Assembly: GCF_002234675.1 (NCBI RefSeq)
Contig: NC_019876.2
Span: 26,333,750 to 26,397,749 of the forward strand
DNA: 64,000 nt
Direction: 5' to 3'
DNA from: Oryzias latipes
Lineage: Eukaryota; Chordata; Actinopteri; Beloniformes; Adrianichthyidae
The notes under the pieces are model-generated. The model had not been told where the DNA came from and ran no database searches. It saw only the letters and a list, made by a program, of their open reading frames with translations. This document shows positions 46,480 through 60,600 of the stretch, in pieces (within the stretch, counting starts at the first letter, position 1; each line of letters starts with the position of its first letter). A program made the translations under genes and the position numbers.

Positions 46480-46800
46480 ATCTGTGAGCCTCGGCTCTCT
46501 CCATAGGTTTTCTACAGGATTGAGGTCCAGAGACTGGCTGGACCCCTCCATGACCTTTATCTGCTTTTCCTTCAGCCATTACTTGGTTGTCTTGGCTGAA
46601 CGTTTGGGATCAATATCCTGTTGGAAGACTCCTCCATGGCCCGTTTTACATGTAAGCCTCCTGGTGGAGGAAAAGAGGTTCTCACTCGGGATCTCCACAG
46701 TGAAGAAGCCCTGTGCAGAGGAACACCCACAAAGCCTAATGTTGATCATGTAGCTCAAAAGGTGAAAGTGCAGACCTGATCTAATGACTCAGCTTTCACA
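46480..46800 (-). mobile_element. Tc1-like transposase fragment
   Basis: The minus strand encodes [14 protein letters not shown] near 46500-46545, the conserved motif around the third catalytic acidic residue of Tc1 transposases (usual form PSQSPDLNPIENLW). The remainder toward 46800 fits the upstream DE region but is degraded. Confidence 0.65.
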
Positions 46801-46804
46801 TGTA

Positions 46805-47880
46805 AGTAACGCTATGCGTGTTGCAGTGAAAGTGTGTGCATAGAATGGGGCAATCATAGAGATGTTGATGTTTTCCAGGTTACCATGGAGACCTGCTGTC
46901 ATTTTAGGTTGTAAAGAAAATACCTGAAACCATTTTTTTCCTGAAGATTGTCATATGTCCACCACCACCAGTCCATGAAATACAGAGTTTAGAAGTACAG
47001 AGAAAGTATAATAGGTTTACTATGTTTTTGTACAAACTAAACAGTGAGTGGCCTAAAGAGAATGGTTTACTGTTGGTGATTCTTTTAGTTTGATGAAAAC
47101 TAAGCAATAAAAACAGTTTCAGGTCATTGTATGTGACAAAATCTTAGTTTCTGGTGAATTATTCCCAGCCATGTGGTAAACCTTTGCTTATTTCTGCCAG
47201 TAAAGTTACTGTGAACTTGGTAGCTTCCTTCCCCACCTCTCTGCGCTGTGCACTGTATGTGACTCAGAAGAGGAACTGCTGAGATAAAGCTAAAGCTAGG
47301 GACACATAATAATTTGTCACCAGCTATATTTCCATTCCTTCAAAGAACACTGCAGGTCCAAAATAGAAAATAAGGATTGATGGGTACTGCAGTTGTTCTT
47401 TGCTGGTTCGCTCACCCACTGATTGAGATCTGTAGAAGTCAAAGTGACCATTGGAGGTGATGGTCAGTGACATGTGCTGAGAGTGAGTAGAAACCAATAA
47501 GCTACAGTTGCTCCATTCACCAACCTGATAGACCCAACAGAACTGTTTGCCTGTCTCACTGATAAAGTTGGGTGGGTTGGACCCTGTTCCTGTGCAGGTT
47601 TCATAAATGGACCAAGCCCTCACAGAAAGCAAAATTGCCCTGCGTGCAACTGCATGGATCATTTAAACCCCCAATAAAGCAATCAAAAAAGATGGCCCAC
47701 CACTAAAACAATTAATACAAAATCACAAAAACAATGAAACACTTCTGGCCTGTTGGGAAATGAATTCCCACAATAGCATATTTGTTTATCAAAAAAAATA
47801 ACAAAAAAGTAGAAAAAAAAGTTAATGAATGTTTGAAATAGCTCCAACAGTGAAACAGTACCAACTATCAAAAACTGTTG
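46805..47880. other. unassigned intergenic DNA
   Basis: A 112-codon open frame on the minus strand (47324-47662) has no recognisable domain, no splice support and weak start context. It is not called a gene. Confidence 0.35.
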
Positions 47881-47884
47881 ATTA

Positions 47885-49260
47885 GAAGTTGCCTTCTCTG
47901 CATCCTTTTCACTCACAACAACCGCTCTCAGCCCCTCTTCTCTACATCCATGCTGCCGCTGACCTTCATTTCTTTTCAGAGCAAACCTCGAACCTCTCTA
48001 GACGTTCCTCCAATTTCTCCCAGCTCTCACTACAGGTCACAATGGCATCTGCAAACATCAGATTCCTATCTGACATCACCTGTCAGTCTGTCCATCACCA
48101 AAACAAACAAGATGGGGCTGAAAGCTGATGCTTGGTGCAGTCCCTCCTCCACCTTGAGCTCCTAAATCCCACCAACAGGTAGGGATGTAACTATTCATTG
48201 TAACCCTTGTACTATCCTAGGCACTTTAACATTGGGAGTTGGGTCATCTAGACCCACTAGACAGTGATCTGAACCTTTTTTCTTTAATGATTTGTGATCT
48301 TCACTGGTGTCCATGGATTAAACGAAATCCTCTTCACCTTTATCCACCTACGTCATGGTAGGGAGAACACGTCAATGGAAGGGTGGGGTCATAGGATAGG
48401 ACAAGGGTTGACAACTATTCTATTCATATCATAATTTGTGGTTGCTGATAAGAGTCATAGTTTATATTGGTTCATTTTGAACGGTCTGACTCGATCTGAT
48501 TCACTGACTTAAATTTAATCCAGGACATCTTTAGCCAAAACTTCAACCAGTGGGACTCAGGGAGAAATTCCTGGTACTGAACATTGAAGTTTTCCAGATT
48601 CCGTGGATTTATTCAAGATAATCAAGTGTAAATGAAATATATGTACACACAAGAAAGAATTGATGGTAAAAACATTCACAATTCAGTTTCCTAAAGTTCA
48701 GCCCACTGTTTTCCACATCCAAAGAATCCAAAAGGACATTATTAGAACATTCTAGCACACTGGATGGTCAGACGTCTTTGCTAAATTTAAAGTGTTTTGT
48801 ACACTTTGGAATAGAATGACGGACTGATCAGTTTATGCAGTCATCACGTATGTTTTGTCCACTGGGATGCTCATTTTTACGTTATAGTAAAATACATTTA
48901 CATTACCCAAATACAGATATTTCCAATATTGATACAATCTTTTATTTTTTTTTACACAATTTTACAATGATATAGGTCGATTCTATCAACAACTTGCCAT
49001 CAGCTTTATTCCTCTGTAGTTTCTACAACTATCTTCGGCTCAATGCATTCTTCCACAAAATTGAACCACAACATCCCTCCACTCTCTAAGATTTTGTTGA
49101 ACAGCCCAGTCAGAAACCTTTCTGTCACCTCTCCTAAACTCTTCCATACCTGCACAGGTGTGTTGTTAGGACTTCCCATCTTCCCACTCTTCATGCTCTT
49201 CAACGTCTTCATCTTCACTGATCTTTGCCACTTCTTGTTCCTCAACAGTCACCTCTTCTC
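47885..49260 (-). mobile_element. decayed LINE with reverse-transcriptase pieces
   Basis: On the minus strand 49245-49006 encodes NNTPVQVWKSLGEVTERFLTG and LFNKILESGGMLW, matching the fingers region (PVEVWKCLGE, LFNRILESG) of fish LINE reverse transcriptases. 48165-47900 gives LHQASAFSPILFVLVMDRLT and a degraded FADDIV box (FADAIVTC). Both pieces are in the right order and strand for one old element, with stops and frame changes. The clade is uncertain (RTE- or L1-like). Confidence 0.55.
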
Positions 49261-49579
49261 TGAGCTCTCATCATTCATCAATTCTCCCTTTCATTAGTTC
49301 TCCTTTGATCTTTTCCTACTTGTGGAACATGTCGAATCATTTCCATCCCTTCTTGTTCGCCATAACCTGAAGTTCATCCCTCCATTCTTGTCTAACTACA
49401 CAGATACAGCCTATTGTTGATAAGATATTGTCATCATAATCCACGTAAGAGAAACTCAAATTTACGCAAAGCAAAACTTTTTTTATAACCTTTTTTTTAA
49501 ATGTACATAAAGGTGCTAATATAAATACAAGTGAGTAAATGTAATTTTTATTACTTACTCAAGTACTTGCTCAATATTC

Positions 49580-50070
49580 TTAAAGTCCCATTCTGATCAT
49601 ATTTCGGTCTATTGTAAAAGTGTTCCCAGTGGACATAGTTTCTGCAGAGCGGCAGGACTTCATTAGAAACTTGCAATCATTTCCCATCATCCCTTTGTTT
49701 ATGCTCTCTCCCGCCAGCTTACAGCCCCTCACAACCCTAACCTAACATTACCGGTGCAACAAAAATTGCGAGCAATATTGGAGCTATTGAGCCATACAGT
49801 TTTGAGTCAGATTTCAGCTCAGAGGAGACAATCAGAATGGAGCGGAGCAAGGAGTTTGTGGCCTGTCGAATGTAGCTTTGACGTCACTGCTACAAGCTTT
49901 TTCAAACAGCACTTTTTATGTTCCTGATTGACAACCATTTGAAAAAGATATACTCAGAAATGAAATTTTGTTCTTAATTTTCTTTATATCTGTCCTCCAT
50001 CATCAGGAAAATGCTACAAGAACATGTTAAAAACACCAAAAACACAATATCCATCAGAGTGGTTCTTTAA
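49580..50070 (+). mobile_element. TTAA-type MITE, complete reference copy
   Basis: 491 bp bounded by TTAA at both edges (49580-49583 and 50067-50070). Ends are inverted repeats: TTAAAGTCCCATTCTGATCA and, in reverse, TTAAAGAACCACTCTGATGG. Non-coding. TTAA flanks suggest piggyBac-type mobilisation, but superfamily cannot be proven without an autonomous partner. Confidence 0.75.
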
Positions 50071-50920
50071 GATGAAGAGCAAGAACTATAATGAATGATT
50101 TTGACCTATCATTTTTATTTTTTAACCTACACAGCAGTGTTTATGTCACAGTAACAGTGAGAAACAGGCTGAGTAGAAACTGACACGGAAATAATTCCTG
50201 CAGGTTAGTCAATAGTTCTGTCACATTCAAAGTGATTACAGTACAGTAACAACACCGTCCTTGCAGTTCATATACAGATAACACATCCTGACACTTCAAC
50301 CGCACTCACGGAAAAAAGCACACACCTACAAGCAAAGGTTAGTCTTTGGGTTACCAAGGTAACCACCAAAACATTTCAGGGAGGCATATATGTTAAAACT
50401 AAAAAAAAAAAAAGTGTTTTTTCCCCCCTGAGTTTTCTTGAGATAACTACAGTAGAGAAGTGGGGCAGCAGAGAAGTGGGGGTCCATAAAAGCTGCTTTA
50501 ATTCAATTTTCCTTTTTTAAACCCCTTGAGGGGTTTTTTGGAGGGTCAAAGTGCAGGAGAGCGGAACCAGGTTTTTCAAATGAAACAAGACAACAACAAG
50601 ACTGACCAAAAGGTGATGAGGTAGACTACTGATGGCAAAACAAAAGTGACACGAGGATCTGATAAAGAGACAAACTTCATATGGTTATATATGGAGGAGG
50701 AGGACGAGGAAGATGGAGTCAACCTTCTTCAACACAAGACGTGTTGTAAACTTGTTGTTAACTGATAACCCCTTAAGGTAGCATGATCACTTTAAACATG
50801 AAATGAAACACAAGAGCCATGGATCAGGGGGAAAGCGGACAAACATTTGAACTGATGCTGATAAAACAAAAACAAATCAACCCTGGTTGATTGTTCACAT
50901 TTTGGCATAACCCATCAGGG
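50071..50920. other. unassigned intergenic DNA
   Basis: No exon or repeat recognised. A short palindromic ccccttgaggggttttttgg lies at 50522-50541. Confidence 0.4.
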
Positions 50921-50924
50921 TTCT

Positions 50925-51080
50925 CCACAGCAAATCAGATTTATATTTGATTTGCACAGGTGGTTTGGCAGAGATTTCTATGCCGGATACCCTTCCTGAC
51001 ACAACCCCTGTCTTTTATCCGTGGTACGGACCGCCACGGGGGGACCAGGCTTGGGCCCCTTTGTGGCAACATAACACTGG
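50925..51080 (-). mobile_element. old SINE fragment, same body as 20018-20236
   Basis: gccggatacccttcctgaca and gttctccacagcaaatcag correspond to the ccggatgcccttcctgac and gtcgccacagcgaac blocks of the younger SINE. The promoter part is worn. Confidence 0.5.
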
Positions 51081-51582
51081 GACAAGTTAAAAAGACAAAG
51101 ATCCCTAAATAACGTACAGCTGGTAGACCGCCATCATTCAGAGAGATGGTAAAAGCATATAGAAGGGATCAAAGGGAGAAATTTGACGGTTTTCCTGATG
51201 GAATGGGCTGATGGTCTAACAGGGGGAGGACACGGAGGGCAGTGGGTTGATGCAGCGATGAAGCAGTGATGCTGACTCCCCTTTGCAGAGAGGCTTGTTT
51301 GGTGGCAGAAAATCCCCGAGGCGACAGGCAGGTGTGTCCAGGTGATCAAAGTGTTCTGTTTATTACACAGCAAGCTTATGACAGTCCAAGTTCTTGGTTT
51401 TAACGTGGGGCATGATGGGGGTCCACACCCTCACTGCGGCACACACCCTGTCCATATCGTTCACTGTTACTCATTAACACATTTTGCAGCATTGCGTAAC
51501 CGAGCCTAAACACCACCCAGGGAACAGGTCTTGTGTGGAAGAAGGTTGAATCCATCTTCTTCCTCCTCCTCCTCCTCCTCCA

Positions 51583-51589
51583 TATATAA
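51583..51589 (+). promoter_or_regulatory. TATA box of the zonadhesin-like gene
   Basis: TATATAA stands 42 bp upstream of the signal-peptide ATG (51631) and directly after a (TCC)n pyrimidine tract (51549-51580). The spacing predicts a start near 51615 and a 5' UTR of only about 15-20 bases. The sequence gives no other candidate. Confidence 0.55.
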
Positions 51590-51630
51590 CCTCTGCAGAT
51601 GAGACTCTCTGTCTTCCTCTGCTGCCTGTC

Positions 51631-54600
51631 ATGGACAGACTGCCGTTTATCTTTCTGCTCCTATGGATGTGCAGCTGCAGTGCCAATGAGGTCCCTCAAA
51701 GGTGGGTAACCTCACCAAGACATTCCTATAATAATCAGAAACTGATCAAACCCATTAATGATCTTTCTGTTTGTTCAATTTTTTGTTACATGTTCATAAT
51801 TTCTTGATAAATTTTAGCTTTTTATGTTTGAAAGTCTAACAATTTAAACAACAACAAGCAAACAAAAAGCCTTTATATGTCATATTTAAAATCACAATTG
51901 ATCATAAGATGATCTAAGAACGTTTTATTTATTATCTTTATTTAATTTTGGTTCTTGATAAATCGTCTGCATTTAATCTGACATGAACCAGATTATGACA
52001 GCAATGCCGTTTAAGAAAGAAACCAAACTCTATTTGACGTTTTATTGATAATCCTTATATTTAATTAATCTAAAGTGAATTACTGCAAGAAAATCTATTT
52101 ATATTTATTAGTTATTATGCTGTCAAGAAGATAACATCATTTTCTGACATATTATTTTGAATTTTCCTTATTTTATAATTACTTTATATCGGAAATAGGT
52201 TTGCTGTATCTGTGTTTTGTAATTTTCTTATTATAGTATTAAATTATTTTTAACACTTGAAATTAATAAATAATCATAAGTACATATTAATTAAGAATAA
52301 ATAAAATGCATAGATTTTTTTTTACAATTATTTTAACCAATTTTTATAATTATTTTTCCAATTGAGCAGCTTTAAAAAAATACGTTGTGAAGATTTTTTT
52401 TGTTGGTTTAATACAGTTTTGACAGAGGTTTAGAGTTTACACAAAAACAACTGGAAGTAAACTACAAACCCCAAACCCTTAATGACTCTGAATAAGAATG
52501 AGAATTTACAAGTGAAAAAACTGAAAAGGGTTTTAAAGTTTGGCAGTGACTCAAACAAAACCCTGTTTTTCTTTTCATGAAGCTGAAAATGGATTGTTTT
52601 GTGTTGGAAAGATCTGCGCTTTACCGTTTAGACGAGACTGACACAGTTCTTTATAATTACAAATATAAAGAAAGATTAATAAATGAACAGCTCTAATTTT
52701 ACATTTCTGAGGTTTTATTTTATCTTACTTTTTTGTACTAACAGTTTCATTATGCACTTTTTTTTAGCATATTTTATATGAAAACTCTGTTATTTTAGTC
52801 TGTGAATTCACCTTTTAATGGGTTTTGGCCTGGTAGTGAATATATGCATACTGTATAAAAAGAAAGGTTCTCTGGGTTAAAAGTCTCATATTATTTAATA
52901 TTGCTTGATGACATCAGGTTTTGTCATTTGGAGGAAGAGATTAGACATAATATGAGACAAGGTTTCCACCCAGGAAATGATCAATTTGAACTTCTGCCCT
53001 CAGGGAGAACTTATTAAACTCTGGAAACGAGAAGAAACAGACTGAACATTTTATTTGTCTTCTTAAATTGCATTGAAACAGTAAATACTTTAATCAAAAA
53101 AAAAAAAATACTAATGTAAATTGTCAATGTGTGCGTGGATGTGTATTTTGTCTTCAAACTTTTATAATTTTATTGTATCTTTTTTATGGCTTTATAGTTC
53201 ATCGCTACTCCTTATTTAATTACCAGTATTTGTTTTCATTGCTCCTTTTTATCAATGCAGTGCACACGTGCAACTGCAGATTGGATTAATCTGATTTGAG
53301 GCTCCGTGTTTTGCTATTCTGAGTAATAAATGCCGCGACAATTCAATTTATGCCTCGGAAGTGTTTAAAAGGGTAGCAGAATGATTCCTAAAAAGAAAAA
53401 ACCAAAGACGTTCATGGATCTATCAGGTGGATGCATCAGAATTGAGCAGAGCAGGGAGCTTGAGGCCCATCCAGTGTGTTTTCTACCGAACAAATAGGAT
53501 CTTTATTATACAGCGTTTCTCCTTCTACTCCTGATTCACAACGTTTTGAATAAAGAAATATTTAGAAATGCAATTTTGGGTATAAATATGTCCTCCATCA
53601 TCCCAAAAATATCACAAAAACATTGTAAAACACCAAAAACACAATTTTGGTGGGAATTTAAATAAAATTTGCCCACATTGAACTAAAATCGTCCAGGAAG
53701 CTTTTGTACTCTAATTTAATCCGTATATGCTGACGTCCATGTTAAGTTTGGTAGACGCAGTTACTAAAGGGAATTTACTAAGTCATGAAAGCTGTCATTC
53801 TGTACAATGTTTAAAGGCCTCCAAGCAATACTTCTTATCAGTTATCTTATCATCTTGAGGTTGGATAGCATGTAACAGAAAAAAAGATGCGACAGCAATC
53901 TGCTTTATCTAACATTAGCTGGAACGTCAGAACGTTCAGGTGTTTCCTCTGTCCATTATCTGAGATTTTTTCACATTTATTTGTTTTATTTTTAGGTAAT
54001 CTCCCCTATGTGCGATCAATACAGTTTTATTCTATTCTAGATTACTTCACCATTACCTCCAAATTCACTGGAATAGACGCATCAGTGTAGGTCGTGGACT
54101 TGTTACAAACTTTACAAAAATCTCTAGTGTTTGTGGTTACAGATAAAACTTGGGTAGAGTAGTCGATAAAAATAAAATGTTTGACCAGATCAAGATGAAG
54201 ACACCTAAAATTGTTAGAAAAGAAAGCAGCAGAGCATCTCTGCTTCTCGTAGTACTGAAAATCCTGCCTTATTTGCTGCTGATTACCTGGAACAGATGTG
54301 TTTAGCTAATAAGGAGCTTTAATGGCAGATTGGCTGGAAAACATGTTTTCGCACCGGCCCGAAAGGCCTGGAATCTGACACTCCTTTAAGGGACCACGAC
54401 TCACGAGAAGTTGGCTCATGGTTCAATCCTGTCTACTGCAGGACATAAATCTACACTCTTCTATCCTCCATTCCTGCATGAGGTCCACTAAAAGGGAATG
54501 AATAAGGCAAAATGTTATCAATAACCACTATAAGTCTTCTACCCGATAATGTCTTCTGCTTGTCCACCACTGGCTGATCCTCTGTTTTTGCATCTTTTGC

Positions 54601-57600
54601 AGACGGCAGATAAACCAGAGAGAAGAAGGTTTGTATCTTTTTTGTTCTAATAGCACACATATTGCATAGCAGAGTTTCAACACCTCATGTGCTCTGGACT
54701 GATGTGGACTTTAGCTTTATAATTTAACTGTCAACCATGACAGGCAACGAAAGGTCAAGATTTAGCCTTTCAAGAACAACACCAACAGACAGTCACTCAC
54801 CTCTCTTGTTTGTCCAACAGTGGTTCTGACCTCCTGTGACTTCAACCAGGACAGTTCCCCGTTCTGCAGTTTCAGGCAGGACAACACAGACAACAGTGAC
54901 TGGATCAGACATACGGGGGGAACTCCAACACCTAATACTGGGCCCAGCGGAGATTACCCGGATGGAGGTCCGCAGCCTTTATATCTTTTCTAGAAAAGCA
55001 GAACCAGCAAATGATGAATTATTCTGAGGTCCACCTAAGACAACTGCCTGCACTAACTTTCTTCTGTTCTTGCAGAGGGTTACTACATCTACCATGAAGG
55101 TGACAACGTGTCCAACGGACAGAAAGCTCGTCTGTTGAGCCCGGCCTTTTCCACGGCCGCCTCTCAGATTTGTGTCCAGTTTGTGTACTACATGTACGGC
55201 ACTGATTATACCAATGTGCTGAGGGTTCTAAAAAAAACAGACAGTGCTGAGGAGGAGATCTGGAAAAGGACCGGTTCAATTAGCCCGTCGTGGCTGAATG
55301 GTGCTGTTACCGTGTCCAAACCCAGCAGTCAAAGCGTCACTGTGAGTCCTACATTCAACTACATCCTTAGACGGCTGGAGAGCAGCCAGTGTGCAACAAC
55401 CCATGAATGGTTTACTCTGAAGATACAAGTATGTCTGAAAGAAAGGCCATCTGTGTGTCTGCAGGTTGTGTTTGAGGCTCAGAGAGGCCTTTCTTCATCA
55501 TGTGATTCAGCTCTGGACAACATTGTCATCACAGAAGGAGCATGTCTCAGTGAGTTCTCACAGACCTTCCACAAAAGCACCTGTACTTTCTCATGGCGCT
55601 GATGTCCAAATGTTTGGTCCGCAGCTTGTCTCTCCGGCTGTGATTTCGACAAAAGTGGTGACCTGTGTGGATGGGAGACTCATGTAGACAATCCTGATGT
55701 GTACGGCTTCATTCAGTGGTCTGGACAGACAGACACTCCAGGCACAGGACCTGACGATGACTTCTCCACACCTGGAGGTCAGTCAAGATTTTCTCTTTCT
55801 TTTTGCAAATTCAACATTACATAGCATTGCCTGCAAAAGCTATGTCCCCCCACAAATTGATCTAATGGTAAAGGTTAAAAAGTAAATAATTAAAAATTGT
55901 CCATTAACTGGTTTACTTTTATGTAAATTGACAAAAGGAGCAGTTGTTCAAAACAAGTCTTCCACATGTAGGCGGACAGTACATGTTGATGGATTCCTAT
56001 GATACCATGCCTGGAGAGAGTGCTCAACTCAGAAGTCCTGTAATAACCAACAGTGACGGATGTTTGGAGCTCACCTTCTATTACTACCTTTATGGCACCA
56101 GCACCACCATGAAGATCAGCGTTCACACCATCACAGGTAGTAGATGATGTGCATGTGTCAAAATTGGATCTAAAGTTACATTCCAATGTTTTAATATCCT
56201 TTTTTTCTCCCCAGATGTAAACCCTGGACCCGCACTCTTTGAGGTCACGGGGAACCAAGGTCAAGGCTGGAAGCTTGCCACCGTCCAGTATAAGGGAACT
56301 TCTGCCCCGAGGGTTTGTACATGAAGACCACAGTGGCCACTCTGTTGGATGACTGTTAACAAAATGAAATTAAACATGTCCAGGAACACAAATTCATTAA
56401 AGAAAAATTGTTTTAGTTTGTTTTGCTTTATCTCAGAAATCTGAATTGAAAATTTGCAATTGCAAACTTGTGTTCAGGAGTAGATATGCAATCTAAGAAG
56501 ATATAGAAAGAAATCAAAGAGGCTCAAAATGTGTGTTTTTATTCATCAGTGTGTGTGTGGATGCATGTGAATCCACTGAATTTGTTTACCACACATATTT
56601 TTTCTAGTTTGTAATTATGGGAACCTATGGAGAAACCCCTGAGACAGACATTGCTATTGATGCTGTGTGCATTACAACCTGCAAAGGTGAGAATCCAGTT
56701 GCTGTTACACTGGGATTAAAACATGTGGATCAGTAATGGCACCTTGAAAGTTAATCTTTTCTTTCTTTTTCTTCTTTTCCAAAGCCCAACCGCCAACTTC
56801 AGAACCCTCTACACCTAAACCACCAACTCCAGAACCATCCACACCAAAGCCACCAACTCCTGAAGTGACAACCAAACCTCCAAGTATGTTATATCCTCAT
56901 ACACAGTTTTAGCATGTAAATAATTAATCATTACATTTTCTCATTTCTTTTGACTATTTTTCCTCTGTGTGTACAGAACCCTGCCCTCCTAACGCTGAGT
57001 ACATAGAGTGTGGTCCAGCTTGTATCCCGACCTGTCAAGAACCATCCACCAACTGTTCTGGTTCCTGTATCAGCGGATGTTTCTGTAAACCGGGCTTCGT
57101 CTTTAAGGGACCTCGCTGTGTACCAATAGAGAAATGTGGCTGTCTGGATGAGGATGGTAACTACTATGAGGTCAGAGGTCAAAGTTACTATTTCACCTTT
57201 AAGAGAAGAAAAAACATGACAATAAATCATTTAGGTATAAATCTGATCTGTTGACTAATTGATCCTCTTTTCAGCCTGGCGAGGTTGTACTTGGAGACGG
57301 TTGTTCAAAACTCTGCCGCTGTGTTGGGAACTACACTCTGGAATGCACGGATAACTCCTGCGACCCTTCTGAGGAATGTCGAGAGGTGAACGGTGTTCCA
57401 GGCTGTTATCCTAAAGGTAAGAATGTCACATAGCTGCTAAAAATCCCTGTTCTGTGAAAAGAAGAAAAGTTAAAAGCTGCAAAATTCTTCCACAAGAAAT
57501 TCCTGCAATTTATTCTTCTGGTTTTCTGTGTTTTAGACACATCCACCTGCATAGCATCAGGAGATCCTCACTACACCACCTTTGACAAGCACAGATACGA

Positions 57601-60600
57601 TTTCATGGGAAACTGCAGCTATTTGATGTCAGGAATCTGCAACGCCACAAGTCTACCCTTCTTTGAGGTCCATGCGGACAATGAAAACCGATACAACAGT
57701 CCCACCATCTCCTACCTGAAGGCAGTGCACGTGTATGTGCACATGGTGAAGATCTCCATACTCAAAGGAGGCGTTGTGCAGGTAAGAAATGAGGGAGAGA
57801 TTGTAAATGTCAATGCGTTAAAGGTTTCTATCATTGTGTATTGGTATTCCAACACTGTCTGTCGTTAGTAATCTGTAATTCTTTTTACTTGCCTGCTTGT
57901 GTGCAGGTGAATGGGACCAATGTCAACCTACCGTTGAACCCTGCCCCCGAAGTGTCTGTGTTCCAGTCAGGGAAGCATTACACCGTTTCCATGACCTTTG
58001 GTGTCACTGTTCGCTACGATGGAAACCACTTCATGGACATCAAAGTCATCAAAGAGTAAGTAAAGACCGCACAGTGTCCGCTCATAGCATCTTCACATCT
58101 GCTCTTGAAACCTTCAGATTTGGCAAAGTGACACGATAAGATAGAAACTAGTAATTTGTTAGTAATGAGAAAACACCAGCCATTATGGTTGTTGACAGTT
58201 TTCTTCATCTCTGATCCGTTTGTTGTTGTCTACCTTACTGACTTTGTGCTCTTTAGCTACCAGGACAAGTTATGTGGACTGTGTGGGGACTACAATGGAA
58301 ATTCCAAAGATGACTTCCAAAAACCAGATGGAACCATGACCAATGACGCCAACGAGTTTGGACACAGCTGGAACACTGATCCAGAGTGAGTCTTTGTGGA
58401 TATAACTTTCCCTGCATGAGGTTCAATCTAAAAAACAACTTAAAGGAGTTTCTTTCAGAGTTGAACCCTTGCATAGTTCCGTTTTTGTTTAGTATGGAGA
58501 AAGGCTTAAATATTAACAATTTTTAACTTCCTATTTATGATATAAGGTGTAATAAGCAACCCAACGCCACCATCCCTGGATGTGAACCAGGAGAACAGGA
58601 ACTGTATGAGGGTTACTGTGGAATCCTGCTGGACAAAAATGGTCCCTTCGCAGTGTGCCACGGCAAAGTCAACCCCAACGTATGTCCACATATTGTTGAA
58701 GGTTTATCTTAAAAGTTTTGTTATGTTTTGAGTTTAAGAACATGTGAATTACAAGCCATGCTTTTCTCTCCAGAACTACTTCCAGGATTGTTTGTTTGAC
58801 TTGTGTGAGCTGGAGGGAGCCAAACCCATTCTGTGTGAAGCCATTGAAGCCTACGTCAACGAGTGTCAAGACCGTGGAGTTGACATTGGACCCTGGAGGA
58901 ACGAAACCTTCTGCCGTAAGTCTGAGTCAATAAATAGCTGAAGAAGAGCAGAGTAGAAGAAATAGACCCTCCTCTAAAAGTGGATTTACTCCCCCATCAA
59001 TGTTGTTTGAGGATGGACACCAGCAGGTAGACACTTGTCAATAGACTCAATGAGCATTGATCTGCTTTACGCTAAATCGTCACTTTTAATATTCCAGACT
59101 GTTTTAGCCCAAGAAAAATTGAAAGGTTTTGAAGACAGACGTTTAAATTGATTAACACCCATAAAAATGGCTCAATTGAGGCAGAGACAGATGAGTTTTA
59201 AAGAGAATAACAACTGTTTGTTGTCTTCCCCACAGCTCTGAAGTGTCCCCCCAACAGCCACTATGAGCCCTGTGCTGACCCCTGTCAGGACACCTGCTCT
59301 GGAAAGCCCTCCTCATGTGGGGGGGCCTGCTCTGAGGGATGTGTGTGTGATCCTGGCTACGTCCTGAGTGCTGGCAAATGTGTAAAGAGGGAGTCGTGCG
59401 GCTGCAAACACACCAACGGCCAGTATTATGAGGTACAGTGAACCTCTGTCTGTTGACAGACCCTACCATTCAGCAGGTGAAGGGGGGTAGGCAGGTCTTT
59501 GGATGCTCCCGTCCCACATTTCTCAGCTCTTTTTGTTAAATGTAGATGTTTGCTCAAATCAGCAGATGTGTCATCTATTAGAAAGTCTAACCAGTAAGTA
59601 GAACTAAACCATTTGTGTTGTTTGTCTGTCAGCCCGGAGAGGAGTTTTATGTGGAGGACTGTAAGCTCAAGTGCAGGTGTGATTCCCCCTTTGTCACCTG
59701 TGTGGCCTCTGACTGTCCCCCAATGCATGAGTGCAAAATGCAGGATGGAAAGTTGGGCTGCTACCCATCAAGTAAGTCTACAGCCACCGCAACTCAATCC
59801 GTAAATACTATATTCATTACCAAAGGGAGATGAAAATACAGTGGTATGAACCACATGTTTGGTTGGAAATGGTATCCACAAGTCAGTTTTCATTTTAACT
59901 TTCTCCTCAAATACCTTTTGTAGTAGATAATTAATAGACAGAACAATATGACTTGTTAATGCTACTGGAAGAAAAGAGATGGGTCACAAATATATGGCAT
60001 ATTTTCTGTTAGGTGTTCAGATTCTTTGTTTTTCTCCTGTAGGCTTTCAGGACTGCATTGTCTCTGGAGATCCTCACTACAACACATTTGACAAGAATTA
60101 CTACACCTTCATGGGAACCTGCACCTACACATTAGCAAGAACATGCAGGAATGACTCCGGTAGGCGCAACTGGGCATTTCAGTTTACAAATATATATTCC
60201 AAAAGGCGTGTAAGCTAACTGAATTTGTCATTTGCACATTTTGAGTTCAGCATGAAACTCAGCAATTTCTGTCAGTCAAGCCAAGATGCAGAAAAAATTC
60301 TCAGCTCAGGGATCAAGAAAAAGTGTGCTTCAGGGTTTGAAACAGATTGGCAAAAGGTTATGGTAATATAAATGAAGAATAGAAATGTAGAGGTAGTATC
60401 TATGACTGTTCATTTCTTTTTAGCCAGATGTTACCAAACAAGTCTTTTCTATGACCCTGATCTTGAGAGATCTCATACTGGAAAGCTTTTGACCTATGAT
60501 GATGCGTGTTCAGAGTGAAATGTTTTAAATCAAATAAATCAAGGCTCATTATTGACAATGAAGCAATTCATTGAGCCTAACGTCCAGTCTGCCTTTGACT

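Noticed and set aside
47324-47662. 112-codon minus-strand frame starting MIHAVARRAIL
   Set aside because: No family recognised, no splice or promoter support, and it lies among repeat debris. It could be an exon of something unknown, but evidence is too thin.
51599-51710. Alternative ATG at 51599 for the zonadhesin-like gene
   Set aside because: Its frame reaches a stop just past the exon end and gives no clean signal peptide. The ATG at 51631 gives a signal peptide and joins the next exons in phase.
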